This document shows, piece by piece, positions 1 to 8,068 of a stretch of 64,000 nucleotides of DNA (position 1 is its first letter; each line of letters starts with the position of its first letter). Made by a program: the position numbers and the translations under genes. The notes beneath the pieces are model-generated. The model had not been told where the DNA came from and ran no database searches. It saw nothing but the letters and a program-made list of their open reading frames with translations. Source of the stretch: Trichaptum fuscoviolaceum. Its lineage: Eukaryota; Basidiomycota; Agaricomycetes; Hymenochaetales; Trichaptaceae. The stretch spans positions 5,083,250 through 5,147,249 of the forward strand of contig CAJSYZ010000003.1 in the NCBI GenBank assembly GCA_910574455.1, in the 5' to 3' direction.

Positions 1-1
1 T

Positions 2-529
2 GCTGGGGCAGTATTTCTCCTACGCTATCGTCAGACTCGATTGAAGCACGCCGCTCGAAAAATCATTGATCCTTTAGTATTTTCTCCCGGATCAATAGCG
101 AATCCACCACCAGGCACTATAGTGCAAGTGAAGAGTCAAAGAGCTGCAGAGGATGTACCTTCTAATTCACCGTCGTATAGTAAGCCATTCCTTTCGAGTC
201 TAATGTCGATATATGGCTTAAAACGAGTCACAGATACTTTATTGCCTCTTGAATACCCGCTATCGACTACGGCATTGCGGGAGAAGCAGGCACTCTCATC
301 GGAAAGCCGTGATTTGAGTGTCCCCACTGGCGTCCCCAATACCCCTGAGGCCTCGATTATGAGAGGAGGCACCCAAGATCCAGGCGATGCTCAGCAAAGT
401 GACCTCCCCATTCTGAGGAGAGAGATAGAAGACTTTAGAAGGACCCTACAGGTTATGAGGACCATTGTGTTCGAACAAGAACAAAGGACATCTGAGGCAC
501 CTCCTTCATATGACTATAGATCAGAGTAG
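2..529 (+). CDS. C-terminal part of a membrane protein with PPxY tail (5' end outside window)
   Basis: The frame is open from the first bases and ends at TAG 527-529. It starts with the last residues of a hydrophobic segment (AGAVFLL) followed by a basic stretch (RYRQTRLKHAARK), as expected just inside a membrane. About 150 low-complexity residues follow, then a short amphipathic helix (ILRREIEDFRRTL), and the end carries APPSYD, a PPxY motif. The GtaA-like protein at 42544-46237 has the same tail plan (ALREKQ, then LRREVEELRRQL, then APPLYD), so this is probably the cytoplasmic tail of a paralogue. The extracellular part is not visible, so its function cannot be stated. PPxY motifs are known to bind WW domains of Nedd4/Rsp5 ubiquitin ligases; that use here is inference. 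The present stop codon is supplied by the transposon that begins at 527. Confidence 0.6.
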   Translation, partial: AGAVFLLRYRQTRLKHAARKIIDPLVFSPGSIANPPPGTIVQVKSQRAAEDVPSNSPSYSKPFLSSLMSIYGLKRVTDTLLPLEYPLSTTALREKQALSSESRDLSVPTGVPNTPEASIMRGGTQDPGDAQQSDLPILRREIEDFRRTLQVMRTIVFEQEQRTSEAPPSYDYRSE

Positions 530-1081
530 TGTCCCTAAGAGGTCGGGTCAGGCCAGGTTGGGGGTATATTTGGTCCGACCCCGACCTGACCAGGTCAGAA
601 ATTTGGCTGAAAAGCTTGACCTCGACCTTGACCTACTCTGACCCGTAGGTCAAGGTCAAGGTAGGTCAGGTCAAAGGTCAGCCTGGGCCGACTCCCTTCT
701 GACCTATAATACTAAATGTACAAAAATAATATTCTAATCTGAGATGTCTGCGTAAGCTAAGTGGCATACATCTATATTAAGTTATTAGAGACGATTTTGG
801 GGTCTTAGTAGATATAGAATTCTAAAGATTTGGCCCTTAAACATGGTCAAATATGTACAAAAGGTGTAGCGTACTGCCATTTTAGGTATCTTAAGTGTCT
901 ACCGGTCGACCCGGGTCAGGTCGGGTCAAAGTAGGTCGGGTTCTGACAAGATTGCCCCGACCTGCAACCTGACCTGCCGCTGACTTGGCCTGACCCGGCC
1001 CAAGTGAACCCTTGACCTACGGGTCAGGTCAGTGGTCGGCCCGGGTCAATTTAGGTCTGACCTGACCTATTAGGGACGCTA
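527..1081. mobile_element. hAT-type non-autonomous element (MITE) with 8-bp target duplication
   Basis: Both ends read TAG(T/C)GTCCCTAA inward and continue as AGGTC(G/A)GGTCAG, giving imperfect terminal inverted repeats. The octamer GATCAGAG lies immediately outside each end (519-526 and 1082-1089), an 8-bp target duplication. TAGTG/TAGCG fit the YARNG terminus of hAT transposons, for which 8-bp duplications are the rule. Both subterminal regions (about 540-690 and 900-1075) are packed with AGGTCAGGTC-like repeats in both orientations. The centre (about 700-900) is AT-rich and has no coding potential. At 555 bp with no transposase it must be moved in trans. Confidence 0.75.
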
Positions 1082-1089
1082 GATCAGAG

Positions 1090-2624
1090 GATAACGCTAG
1101 GATTTAATGCCTATTTACCCCTATTGTAAGCAGTACGAAATCTCTGACATTATTAAGAGTGGGTAAATTTACATTGTTTCAAAGTTCTCGAGTTTGCGTA
1201 ACTGCTTGTGTTCCATTTGTTGGACTGATTTAGCCAGGTAACATATTGATTATATTGCAAATTAAGTAGTATATATTTATATCTATTTCTGGCTATACGA
1301 ATATCGATAGACATCATTAACCGGGCCAAGTTACAAGTACAGAGCACCCGGGACAACTGGACTAGTAAGTAGTGACATCATGATACTAGTACGACTTGCA
1401 GTACATACCAAGCGTTGCTTACGTCATCCGTTAGTAGGTCTTCCACGCTGGGTATTTTTTTCTTGCCGTTCTCCGACGCTTTCTTAACTACTAGCTCAGA
1501 ACTACTTTTGTTGGTCACTCTCGCACTTTCACCGGAGATTGATTACCGAAATCTAACGATGAAAGTACAAATACTTCAGGTGAGAGGACGTGCTTTCAAA
1601 AGCACTCCGAAATCTGTTGTCACCGGCTTGGTAGGTTCCACGATAAGCCTTGCTTGAACCTGAGCTCTTTGAAGTCATCGTGGTTGAATCACCCGATTAT
1701 TCTTCAGAGGTAAGACAAGTCCCTCTCCATGAGTATATTAAATAATTAGTACGCACTGTTACTCTAGACGTATATCGGCAATGATACGTCCCAGTGTTCA
1801 TCCTCTTCGGCTCTTCGAGCAATGTCATTATCGTACATAAGTTTCCTTCTGCTCGTCAATCTAATCACATTCTCTGTGGATAGGGCCTTACTATGGGAAT
1901 ATTCCGTTTTGTGAAGGAGCAGGATGACGGGGGCTTCTATCTGTCTGTGTTCTTTTTACGATCCGAGCTGTACTGAGGGCCAAGGAAGGAGAGTACGTTT
2001 CTCTGAGCTCTCGATTGCCTATCTGCTAGACATTGACTTATGCTGCTATCTATAGACTTGTCAAGTTGCTTAAGGACCGAGTCAAGCCAGAGGACCTTTT
2101 TGCCCTCGACCCTCTCTGACCCTTCATATTGGGCTAAAAAGGGCCGGGCCAGGGTCAGAGTGGGCAGTCCGGGCAAATACGGACACTTCACCTAAGTGTA
2201 TCAGTAGCAGCATTTCAAGTTAGGCATCAAGTCAAGTCGAAATTCTGTCTACAAGCTATATACCTTTGACATCCGGAAGGAGTCACGTATGTACGATATT
2301 CTTTTCAATGTATATCAGACTCCTAACAGAAACCTGCCTCGTATCAGTGTTATCCCGAATATTCAATATGGTCGAGTCACTATGTGATTACGCTTCCTAT
2401 CAACGAGGATGAGGACATGCTTCAACCTCCTGTAAACTTCGGACTTTGGGACAGCTGATCAATAATGCCTCTCACTCCACAAGAACCTCAGCGTGAGTAT
2501 GCTAGTCCGATAGCGACTGAGGTTGATCGAAGTTACCATGCTTGGCTTGACAGCGTATAAAACCGACGGCAGGCTTGTACAAGTTTTGACTATCCAGAAC
2601 AGTTGTATCGACTCGAATCACAAC
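1090..2624. other. Intergenic, no supported gene
   Basis: Only short uninterrupted frames occur on either strand and none gives a recognisable protein. A GC-rich patch at about 2095-2180 repeats CAGGGTCAG-like words reminiscent of the MITE ends, but no inverted termini were found around it. The cupin promoter must lie within the last few hundred bases. Confidence 0.4.
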
Positions 2625-3283
2625 ATGTCATCAGAGAATTCTCCGTCACCGCCCTTCCCGCCCGTTCGTCGAGACGTCACTGGACACACTGTCGAAGGCA
2701 AATCTATTGTGGTTCAAGATGCGCCAGTCTTGCCACACCCATACGGCGCCAGGAGGAGAGTCTACTTCACCGACCTCTTTTGGACGGAGGAGTTTCCGTC
2801 CGAGAATGACGTTGAGTTCAAGGATCAGGCGAAGGAGCACGAGACGGACCACTTCAGTCCAAATGGGAGCAATTTCCGGCTCTCCGAGTTCCCGCCGGAT
2901 GGTACGCCTTCTGTGAGTTCCTTTCTTAGTTTCATCGCAAGGAAAGCGTTCTCACATACCTGCATCTGCTACTCTGCACAGCCTTTCCATCGGTCAATCA
3001 CGCTTGACTATGGCATCGTATTGTCGGGATCAATAACACTTTTCTTGGATGATGACAAGCGCGTCGTCTTGAATGCTGGCGACGTGATTGCCCAACGTGG
3101 TACTATCCATGGTTGGGTTAACGAAGGCACGGAATGGGCTCGTGTGTTCTTCGTCATGCTCCGTATGTTTTCAGGGTTTCCTTCTTCGTACATGTAAAGG
3201 AAGCTAATACTTACCTTGTAGCGTCAAAGAATATACAGATCTGTGACCAAAATCTCGGGCCCGAGCTTGGTGTTATATCTTAA
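2625..3283 (+). CDS. Cupin-domain protein (about 176 aa)
   Basis: Three exons, 2625-2912, 2982-3162 and 3222-3283, join in frame through GTGAGT...CAG and GTATGT...TAG introns and end at TAA. The ATG at 2625 (MSSENS) is preferred because related fungal proteins begin similarly just before PPVRRDVTGHT. The product has an N-terminal PHPYG/VYFTDLFWTEEFP region and then a small beta-barrel cupin core: SITLDYGIVLSG, SITLFLDDDKRVVLNAGD and QRGTIHGWVNEG. It matches the short single-domain cupin_2 proteins common in ascomycetes and agaricomycetes, often encoded near oxidative or secondary-metabolism genes. The metal ligands are incomplete (one clear His in GTIHGW), so catalysis is not assured and no substrate can be named. 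No pathway neighbours are visible. Confidence 0.8.
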
Positions 3284-3918
3284 GTGGTCGGAAGAACACT
3301 ATACAAGGCATACCGACTTGGGGGGGGGGGGAAACCATGCTGTACAATCAAGAACTTGTCAAGAAGGCGAATAATCGAACTTTTTTTCGCACATAACTGG
3401 TCTGAGTCCGGACTCAGGACTGCCATTTCGTATACATCGGACTTAATGATATGTATTGGTAGAGAGAGCGTGCTAGGCGTACTGGAATGCCGCACCAAGC
3501 TAAGTCGGACTATCGGCTGGGTTCTAACTTCATCTCCGCTCAAACTTGAAGTTGGACTTCGTATCCTTTCTAGTTCTGAGCTCATATTTGCACATGCATT
3601 CAGTTCGCACAGGATTCACAGCCATTCTGTGAATCTGCTGAGAGACGTAGGAGCCTGTATTCTCAGGTCCTCGGTAAATTTATGGCTAAATGGGATCGGG
3701 CGGTACGCACAGGCTGTGCGAGGTTTATCTACCAATACAGTATGAGCAGTAAGCAGCCCCTATCCGTCGTTTTCAGAGCTTCTTCATTGATTTCGATTAT
3801 CATCTTTTCGCTCACGCATACATGCTAGCGGTGCAAGCACTGGTACAGTTATTTTTACATGTGCTGTGTATTATCGATAAGCGCCCGTTGTCAACTTACA
3901 TAAATAACGGCCTCGAGA
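3284..3918. other. Intergenic, no supported gene
   Basis: This holds the cupin 3' flank, including a short poly-G run near 3320. An uninterrupted plus-strand frame of 153 codons (3284-3745) has no recognisable domain and no splice context, so it is not called. Confidence 0.35.
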
Positions 3919-3934
3919 ATTTGCCATGCAGATT

Positions 3935-4010
3935 GTCGAGCGTGTCGAGCGTGTCGTGCGTCGTGTAGTGCGTAGTGTCGTGCATAGTGTCGTGCTTAAT
4001 GCTGTGCGTG
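3935..4010 (+). repeat. Left subterminal array of GTCGTGC units
   Basis: Seven-base units GTCGTGC/GTCGAGC, separated by a few bases, repeat about eight times next to the left terminus. The same unit, mostly inverted (GCACGAC), recurs at about 6470-6655 beside the right terminus. This is typical of subterminal transposase-binding arrays. Confidence 0.6.
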
Positions 4011-4100
4011 AGAATAGTTAGATGGCCAATTAAAATTCACATAATATAGATAAACTAATCGAGATACCAAAATAAGTAACAAGTGCCGTGCAAGTGTCGT

Positions 4101-5110
4101 CACGGCAAACATAGGTGGCTGTCTGAAGTGAAGACAGGACGTGTGAAACTGTGTCCCTTCTTTAGAATGCTGTTATTGCGCGTGACAGGTATTAGAGCCA
4201 GATTAGGTGTTTAATAGTTAAAAAGGTAACCCGTGAGAAAGAAAGTCAGTCTGGCTTTGTTTAAGGGAAACAGCTGTCTGAAACAGCCACTTGAGCCAGC
4301 CTTGCTGTGCTGCAGCGATACAGCTTTGTCACACAGTTTATCTGTCTACTTTGATGTCAGAAAGGCTGTCTTAATGGGCTGTCACAGCGTGTAACAGCCA
4401 AGCTGTCTCATTTTAAGTCAGACATACGTAATAGCATAACTGTCTTCTTTGACTGACTTGCAGTCGGACACCTGTGTTAGTCACTTCAGCTGACTTTATT
4501 AGAAACAGCAAGGCTACCTTTACTGCCTGTCTTTCTTACAGATAGTCTGTCCAGACAGCCCAGCTGTTTTACTTTCAGACAGCAGTAGCCTGCTTATTGT
4601 TCCGCTCAGTACTCCACTCGATAGCCCACTCTTAACAATTGAAACAGCTGGGCTGTCTGGACAGACTATCTTTAAGAAAGACAGGCAGTAAAGGTAGCCT
4701 TGCTGTTTCTAATAAAGTCAGCTGAAGTGACTAACACAGGTGTCCGACTGCAAGTCAGTCAAAGAAGACAGTTATGCTATTACGTATGTCTGACTTAAAA
4801 TGAGACAGCTTGGCTGTTACACGCTGTGACAGCCCATTAAGACAGCCTTTCTGACATCAAAGTAGACAGATAAACTGTGTGACAAAGCTGTATTGCTGCA
4901 GCACAGCAAGGCTGGCTCAAGTGGCTGTTTCAGACAGCTGTTTCCCTTAAACAAAGCCAGACTGACTTTCTTTCTCACGGGTTACCTTTTTAACTATTAA
5001 ACACCTAATCTGGCTCTAATACCTGTCACGCGCAATAACAGCATTCTAAAGAAGGGACACAGTTTCACACGTCCTGTCTTCACTTCAGACAGCCACCTAT
5101 GTTTGCCGTG
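4101..5110. repeat. Near-perfect palindrome: two 469-bp arms around a 72-bp loop
   Basis: Bases 4101-4569 are the reverse complement of 4642-5110 with no length change; each paired position sums to 9211. Only a few substitutions were seen by eye, for example G/T near 4318/4893 and C/A near 4545/4666. The spacer is 4570-4641. Neither arm encodes a recognisable protein. Transcription in either direction would give a hairpin of several hundred base pairs. The arm ends do not coincide with the ends of the enclosing element, so it is an internal structure or a nested foldback element. Confidence 0.9.
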
Positions 5111-5252
5111 CGTGCTAGTGCCGATTGGTGTCGAGCAAACTTCCAAAAGTAGAAGTGCTGTAAGGCACATATTAGGCACACACACAGCCTCCTATTGAAT
5201 TCGGATGACAATGCTTTTTCGATCTGGTGCCTGCCCTTCCATATCCGGGTGT

Positions 5253-5645
5253 TCATCCGAGCTCTGGCGCTTCGACCCCATCTACTTTCTCACCATCTCC
5301 ATATCTCTCCCACTTCACCTCGAAACACCCATAAACTGCAACATATCTACCGGACGTCATCCCTGAGCAAGGCCGGACAAGATTGAAGCCATTGATAGTG
5401 CAATATGTAAGGCCAAATGGGACGGACACATCACGGAGGATCTCCGCAGTACTAGTAGCATCAAAATGAGATATCAGATCAGCAAGTGTGAGGTTGGATG
5501 GAATGTTGTCTGGCACACCGAGGACGGTGTAGAAGACTTGGATAGCTTTCTAGGCCTGCCTCCCATTTTTCAACCCACTTTTCCATTTTGCCTCTACTAG
5601 CCGCATTTCCGACGTTGACAGTTGCAATCATTTCTTCCCAGTCAA
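5253..5645 (-). pseudogene. Unidentified coding-like fragment inside the element
   Basis: On the minus strand, 5645 to about 5550 reads as a plausible peptide (FDWEEMIATVNVGN...). After a likely intron or break, 5516-5253 reads as an uninterrupted 87-codon frame beginning MPDNIPSNLTLADLISHFD. Composition and frame continuity look like former protein-coding DNA. Together with its position beside TFIIB pieces in a transposon, this suggests another captured exon. I do not recognise the family. Confidence 0.3.
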
Positions 5646-5984
5646 AGCTCAGTGCGAAATCAGCGTGAATGCTGTCGACTCAAAGAAACTCAAGTGCTCG
5701 GAGTAAGGTACACCGCTTAGTAGTGGAATCTCGCGCGGGCTGTTGGTGTGTAGGTAAGTAAAGGGAAGACGGGATTGCTGTCTGGCGATGATTTGTGGGG
5801 CGGAGGAGGAGAGGTCTATGCCTGTTGATGCGACAGCGCAAGACCTTTTCATCGGTCCATATAATCCTGGAAGCGGTCGGAGGCGACCATGCTGAGAGGG
5901 ACTACGTCCACGCTCGTCCACGCGCTCGAACCGAAGCCTCATGCAGGCCTTTTGCGACATCTCGAGCTGCTGTTTTGGTTCTCG

Positions 5985-6146
5985 CTCCCGAAGACTATCA
6001 GTGACATTGCAAAACAACTGTACGAGCATTCGGATGAAGAGAAGCTGCTGAGAAGAAAGGAGCTTGACACAGTCACGGTCATTGTGGTTTGCATCTTCAT
6101 CGAAGTGAGAAACTTGGCAGTACGGATGAAGGATGTAAATCATTAA
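5985..6146 (+). pseudogene. TFIIB fragment (first cyclin repeat)
   Basis: The plus strand encodes LPKTISDIAKQLYEHSDEEK followed by LLRRKELDTVTVIVVCIFIE. This corresponds to the start of the first cyclin-like repeat of transcription factor TFIIB (SUA7), whose fungal consensus is LPRTVSDIAKQLYKRVDEEK then LLRGKPLEAVIAACIFIACR. Homology ends at about 6122. The zinc ribbon and B-finger are absent and there is no start codon in context, so this is a fragment. It lies head-to-head with the minus-strand fragment at 6170-6272, an order impossible in the parent gene. Confidence 0.75.
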
Positions 6147-6169
6147 TACACACTCCGAGTCTCGTCCGG

Positions 6170-6272
6170 TATGTTCTCCATCTTCACCTTTCAACATTAA
6201 CTTCACAGTACTCTCGCTGACATTCGCCACCTCACTGAACTCCTTTGCGGACTTCGGCTGCCCGAGAAGCAC
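6170..6272 (-). pseudogene. TFIIB fragment (second cyclin repeat)
   Basis: The minus strand from 6269 encodes LLGQPKSAKEFSEVANVSES then TVKL. This matches the end of the second cyclin-like repeat of fungal TFIIB (LLGQPKSAKEISEVAGVSES/TIK). Homology stops after about 26 residues and the frame runs on into unrelated sequence. In the parent this segment lies roughly 150 residues downstream of, and in the same direction as, the piece found here on the plus strand. The locus was therefore rearranged during or after capture. Confidence 0.7.
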
Positions 6273-6714
6273 CTGACAACACGAGACAGTCTTTCACTTT
6301 ACCACTGTCCATTGTACAAAAAATATAAACACTCATGCCAATCTCTGGGTAGCGGACTCTGCTGTGAGGAGCTCACAGCCTCTAATTGCTTGTATAACCA
6401 ATAGTCTGCGGCCAGAGACTCTAGCTAGTAACCTGTTACCCCGTATCAGGTACGTGATCTAGATGCATCGGGGGTCGTGCGGGTAATCGGGGTGTCGAGC
6501 TAGATAATCGGGGTGTCGTGCAGATAATCGGGGTGTCGTGCAGGCACCCCGATGCATCTCATTCAATGTCCTCCGGCCGACTGCTCGGCTTGCACGACAC
6601 CATTGCACGACACCATTGCACGACACTGCACGACACGCACGACACGCACGACAGTCTGCATGGCAAATTTGAAACTGCTATTGAAGACCTTAGTGATCCC
6701 TCCGTTTGATAAAT

Positions 6715-7558
6715 ATGGCTCTGATACAAGGGCTGTCAAGGCGCATTCGCCGAAGACGCCGATCAGAGCCCACTCCTGATACTCCTCCGCCCCGAGCCAG
6801 TGCTCGCCAACAAGCGCCGAGACGGTTAGGTGCCGTGGCAGATACTTCGACAACTGCAATGCGCGAGGCCCTCAGATTCATAAAGGATAGCTCAGATGCT
6901 TTCCCTCCATTGAAAACTGTTACCGGCGGACTGGATGCGATCGTCACTATGGTCGAGGTGAGCCCTGAAAGTTCTGCAAAATTAGGACCAAAGTGTGCCT
7001 AACGTTGCGGACGTGCACAGACTATGAATGATAATAAAGCAGATGTTATTCGACTTCGTTCTATGGTTGTCAGTGTCTCTGATACTCTTGAGGACCTAAT
7101 GATCGAAGAGGCCTTCATTCCGGATAAGTTGCGGTACAGATTAGCTATCCTGGATGAGTATGTCTTTTCATTCACCGTAATTCACTTGGTTTCTGAAACG
7201 GATTTCAGTGGACTCCAATATATGCAGAAGGAGCTGGATGCGATGTGCTTAGAGGGCAGGTTTCAAAGATTTATTCGCGCATCAAAGCGGCGAACGTATC
7301 TGGCCCAGCTAAGGGAGGACCTTATCGCTACCGACAGAGCTATTCAAGCTTCAAGCATAACTGTTGTTCGTGTTAAGCTTGATCGTACGGTGAGATGTAG
7401 TGAGATGATATGGAGAACATATGCTAACCTATTTAACTGCGTTATAGGACGAGAAAATCGATCGACTTGCTGCCTCAGTCAGCCAAATTGATCATCTCGT
7501 CTCAGCAAATTCTCGTTATCATCTTAGCGTCCCAATTTCTATCGTTTTATTTGATTAG
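6715..7558 (+). CDS. MLKL-NTD-like four-helix-bundle protein, copy 1 (223 aa)
   Basis: Four exons, 6715-6957, 7021-7157, 7209-7389 and 7448-7558, join in frame; exon phases and the lengths of exons 2 and 3 (137 and 181 bp) equal those of the paralogue at 25831. Start MALIQGLSRR is shared by both copies. The N-terminus has a dense arginine cluster (RRIRRRRR, residues 9-16) and a proline-rich linker. Helical segments follow: AMREALRFIKDSSDAFPPLK, then TVTGGLDAIVTMVETMNDNK, then helices to about residue 185. The SSDAFPPLKxVxGGL...NK signature belongs to the fungal MLKL_NTD/HeLo-like adaptor bundle, a membrane-acting cell-death domain usually fused to other modules. Here it stands alone. A role in regulated cell death is inference from the family. 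A transposon end lies 46 bp upstream of the ATG. Confidence 0.75.
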
Positions 7559-8068
7559 ACGGGCCCAGTGGTCTTGTGGTTGCTTTCACTGTCTAGTACA
7601 CATTGGAAGTAACCATGAGATGAGTTCTGTACAGCAGACTCTGTTGGTCCGTCAGTCCGTCAGCATTTCCCCCCAAATCCAAAGTACTAGTGCATCACCC
7701 ACCTTCAAACGCGTATATCCGGAATTAATCGGAGACAGGCGCGTGCCAGCATACATATATGGCGAGCTGAAAGCAGATGAATCTGCTGACTGCAAGCGCT
7801 TCATATAACGTTATGATTAGCATTTATGTAGTCCAAACGAGATAAATGCGTCATGAAATCAACTTGAATGTATCGCGAATTTTTGTAACAGCAATCGCAT
7901 GACATGAATAAATTTGTTTTTCGTTTCTCATGCACATTGTTCGGACATCTACTATTGCTAACTAAGTACATTCAATGATGCATCCTGATAACCACAGAAT
8001 GTGTATGCGCCAGATTCTTCATTAGACACTCCTACAGAAATTATTTCACTCTGTCACCCCCTCACAAC
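7559..8068. other. Intergenic between convergent genes
   Basis: AT-rich spacer between two genes whose 3' ends face each other. The copy-1 frame can be extended in unspliced form to 7808, but this only reflects chance lack of stops. No feature recognised. Confidence 0.4.

Larger units (their letters stand above)
3919..6669. mobile_element. Non-autonomous inverted-repeat element carrying host-gene fragments (Pack-TYPE-like)
   Basis: The two ends are inverted copies. The left end at 3919 reads AATTTGCCATGCAGATTGTC, and the right end read inward from 6669 gives the same word with one change (CTGTC). Both run on into arrays of GTCGTGC/GTCGAGC units (3935-4010 left, about 6470-6655 right). The interior holds a 1-kb palindrome (4101-5110), an unidentified coding-like stretch (5253-5645) and two TFIIB fragments in opposite orientations (5985-6272). 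No transposase is present. AATT abuts both ends, but it is self-complementary and overlaps the termini, so the target duplication and superfamily remain unresolved. The right end lies 46 bp before the start codon of the next gene. Confidence 0.65.

Noticed and set aside
4997..5185. Small frames within the palindrome arms as genes
   Set aside because: Each is repeated in the other arm by symmetry and has no coding signature.
5649..6272. One continuous 207-codon minus-strand gene
   Set aside because: Only its first 26 residues are TFIIB-like; the middle is the antisense of the plus-strand TFIIB fragment, so it is a composite open frame and not a gene.
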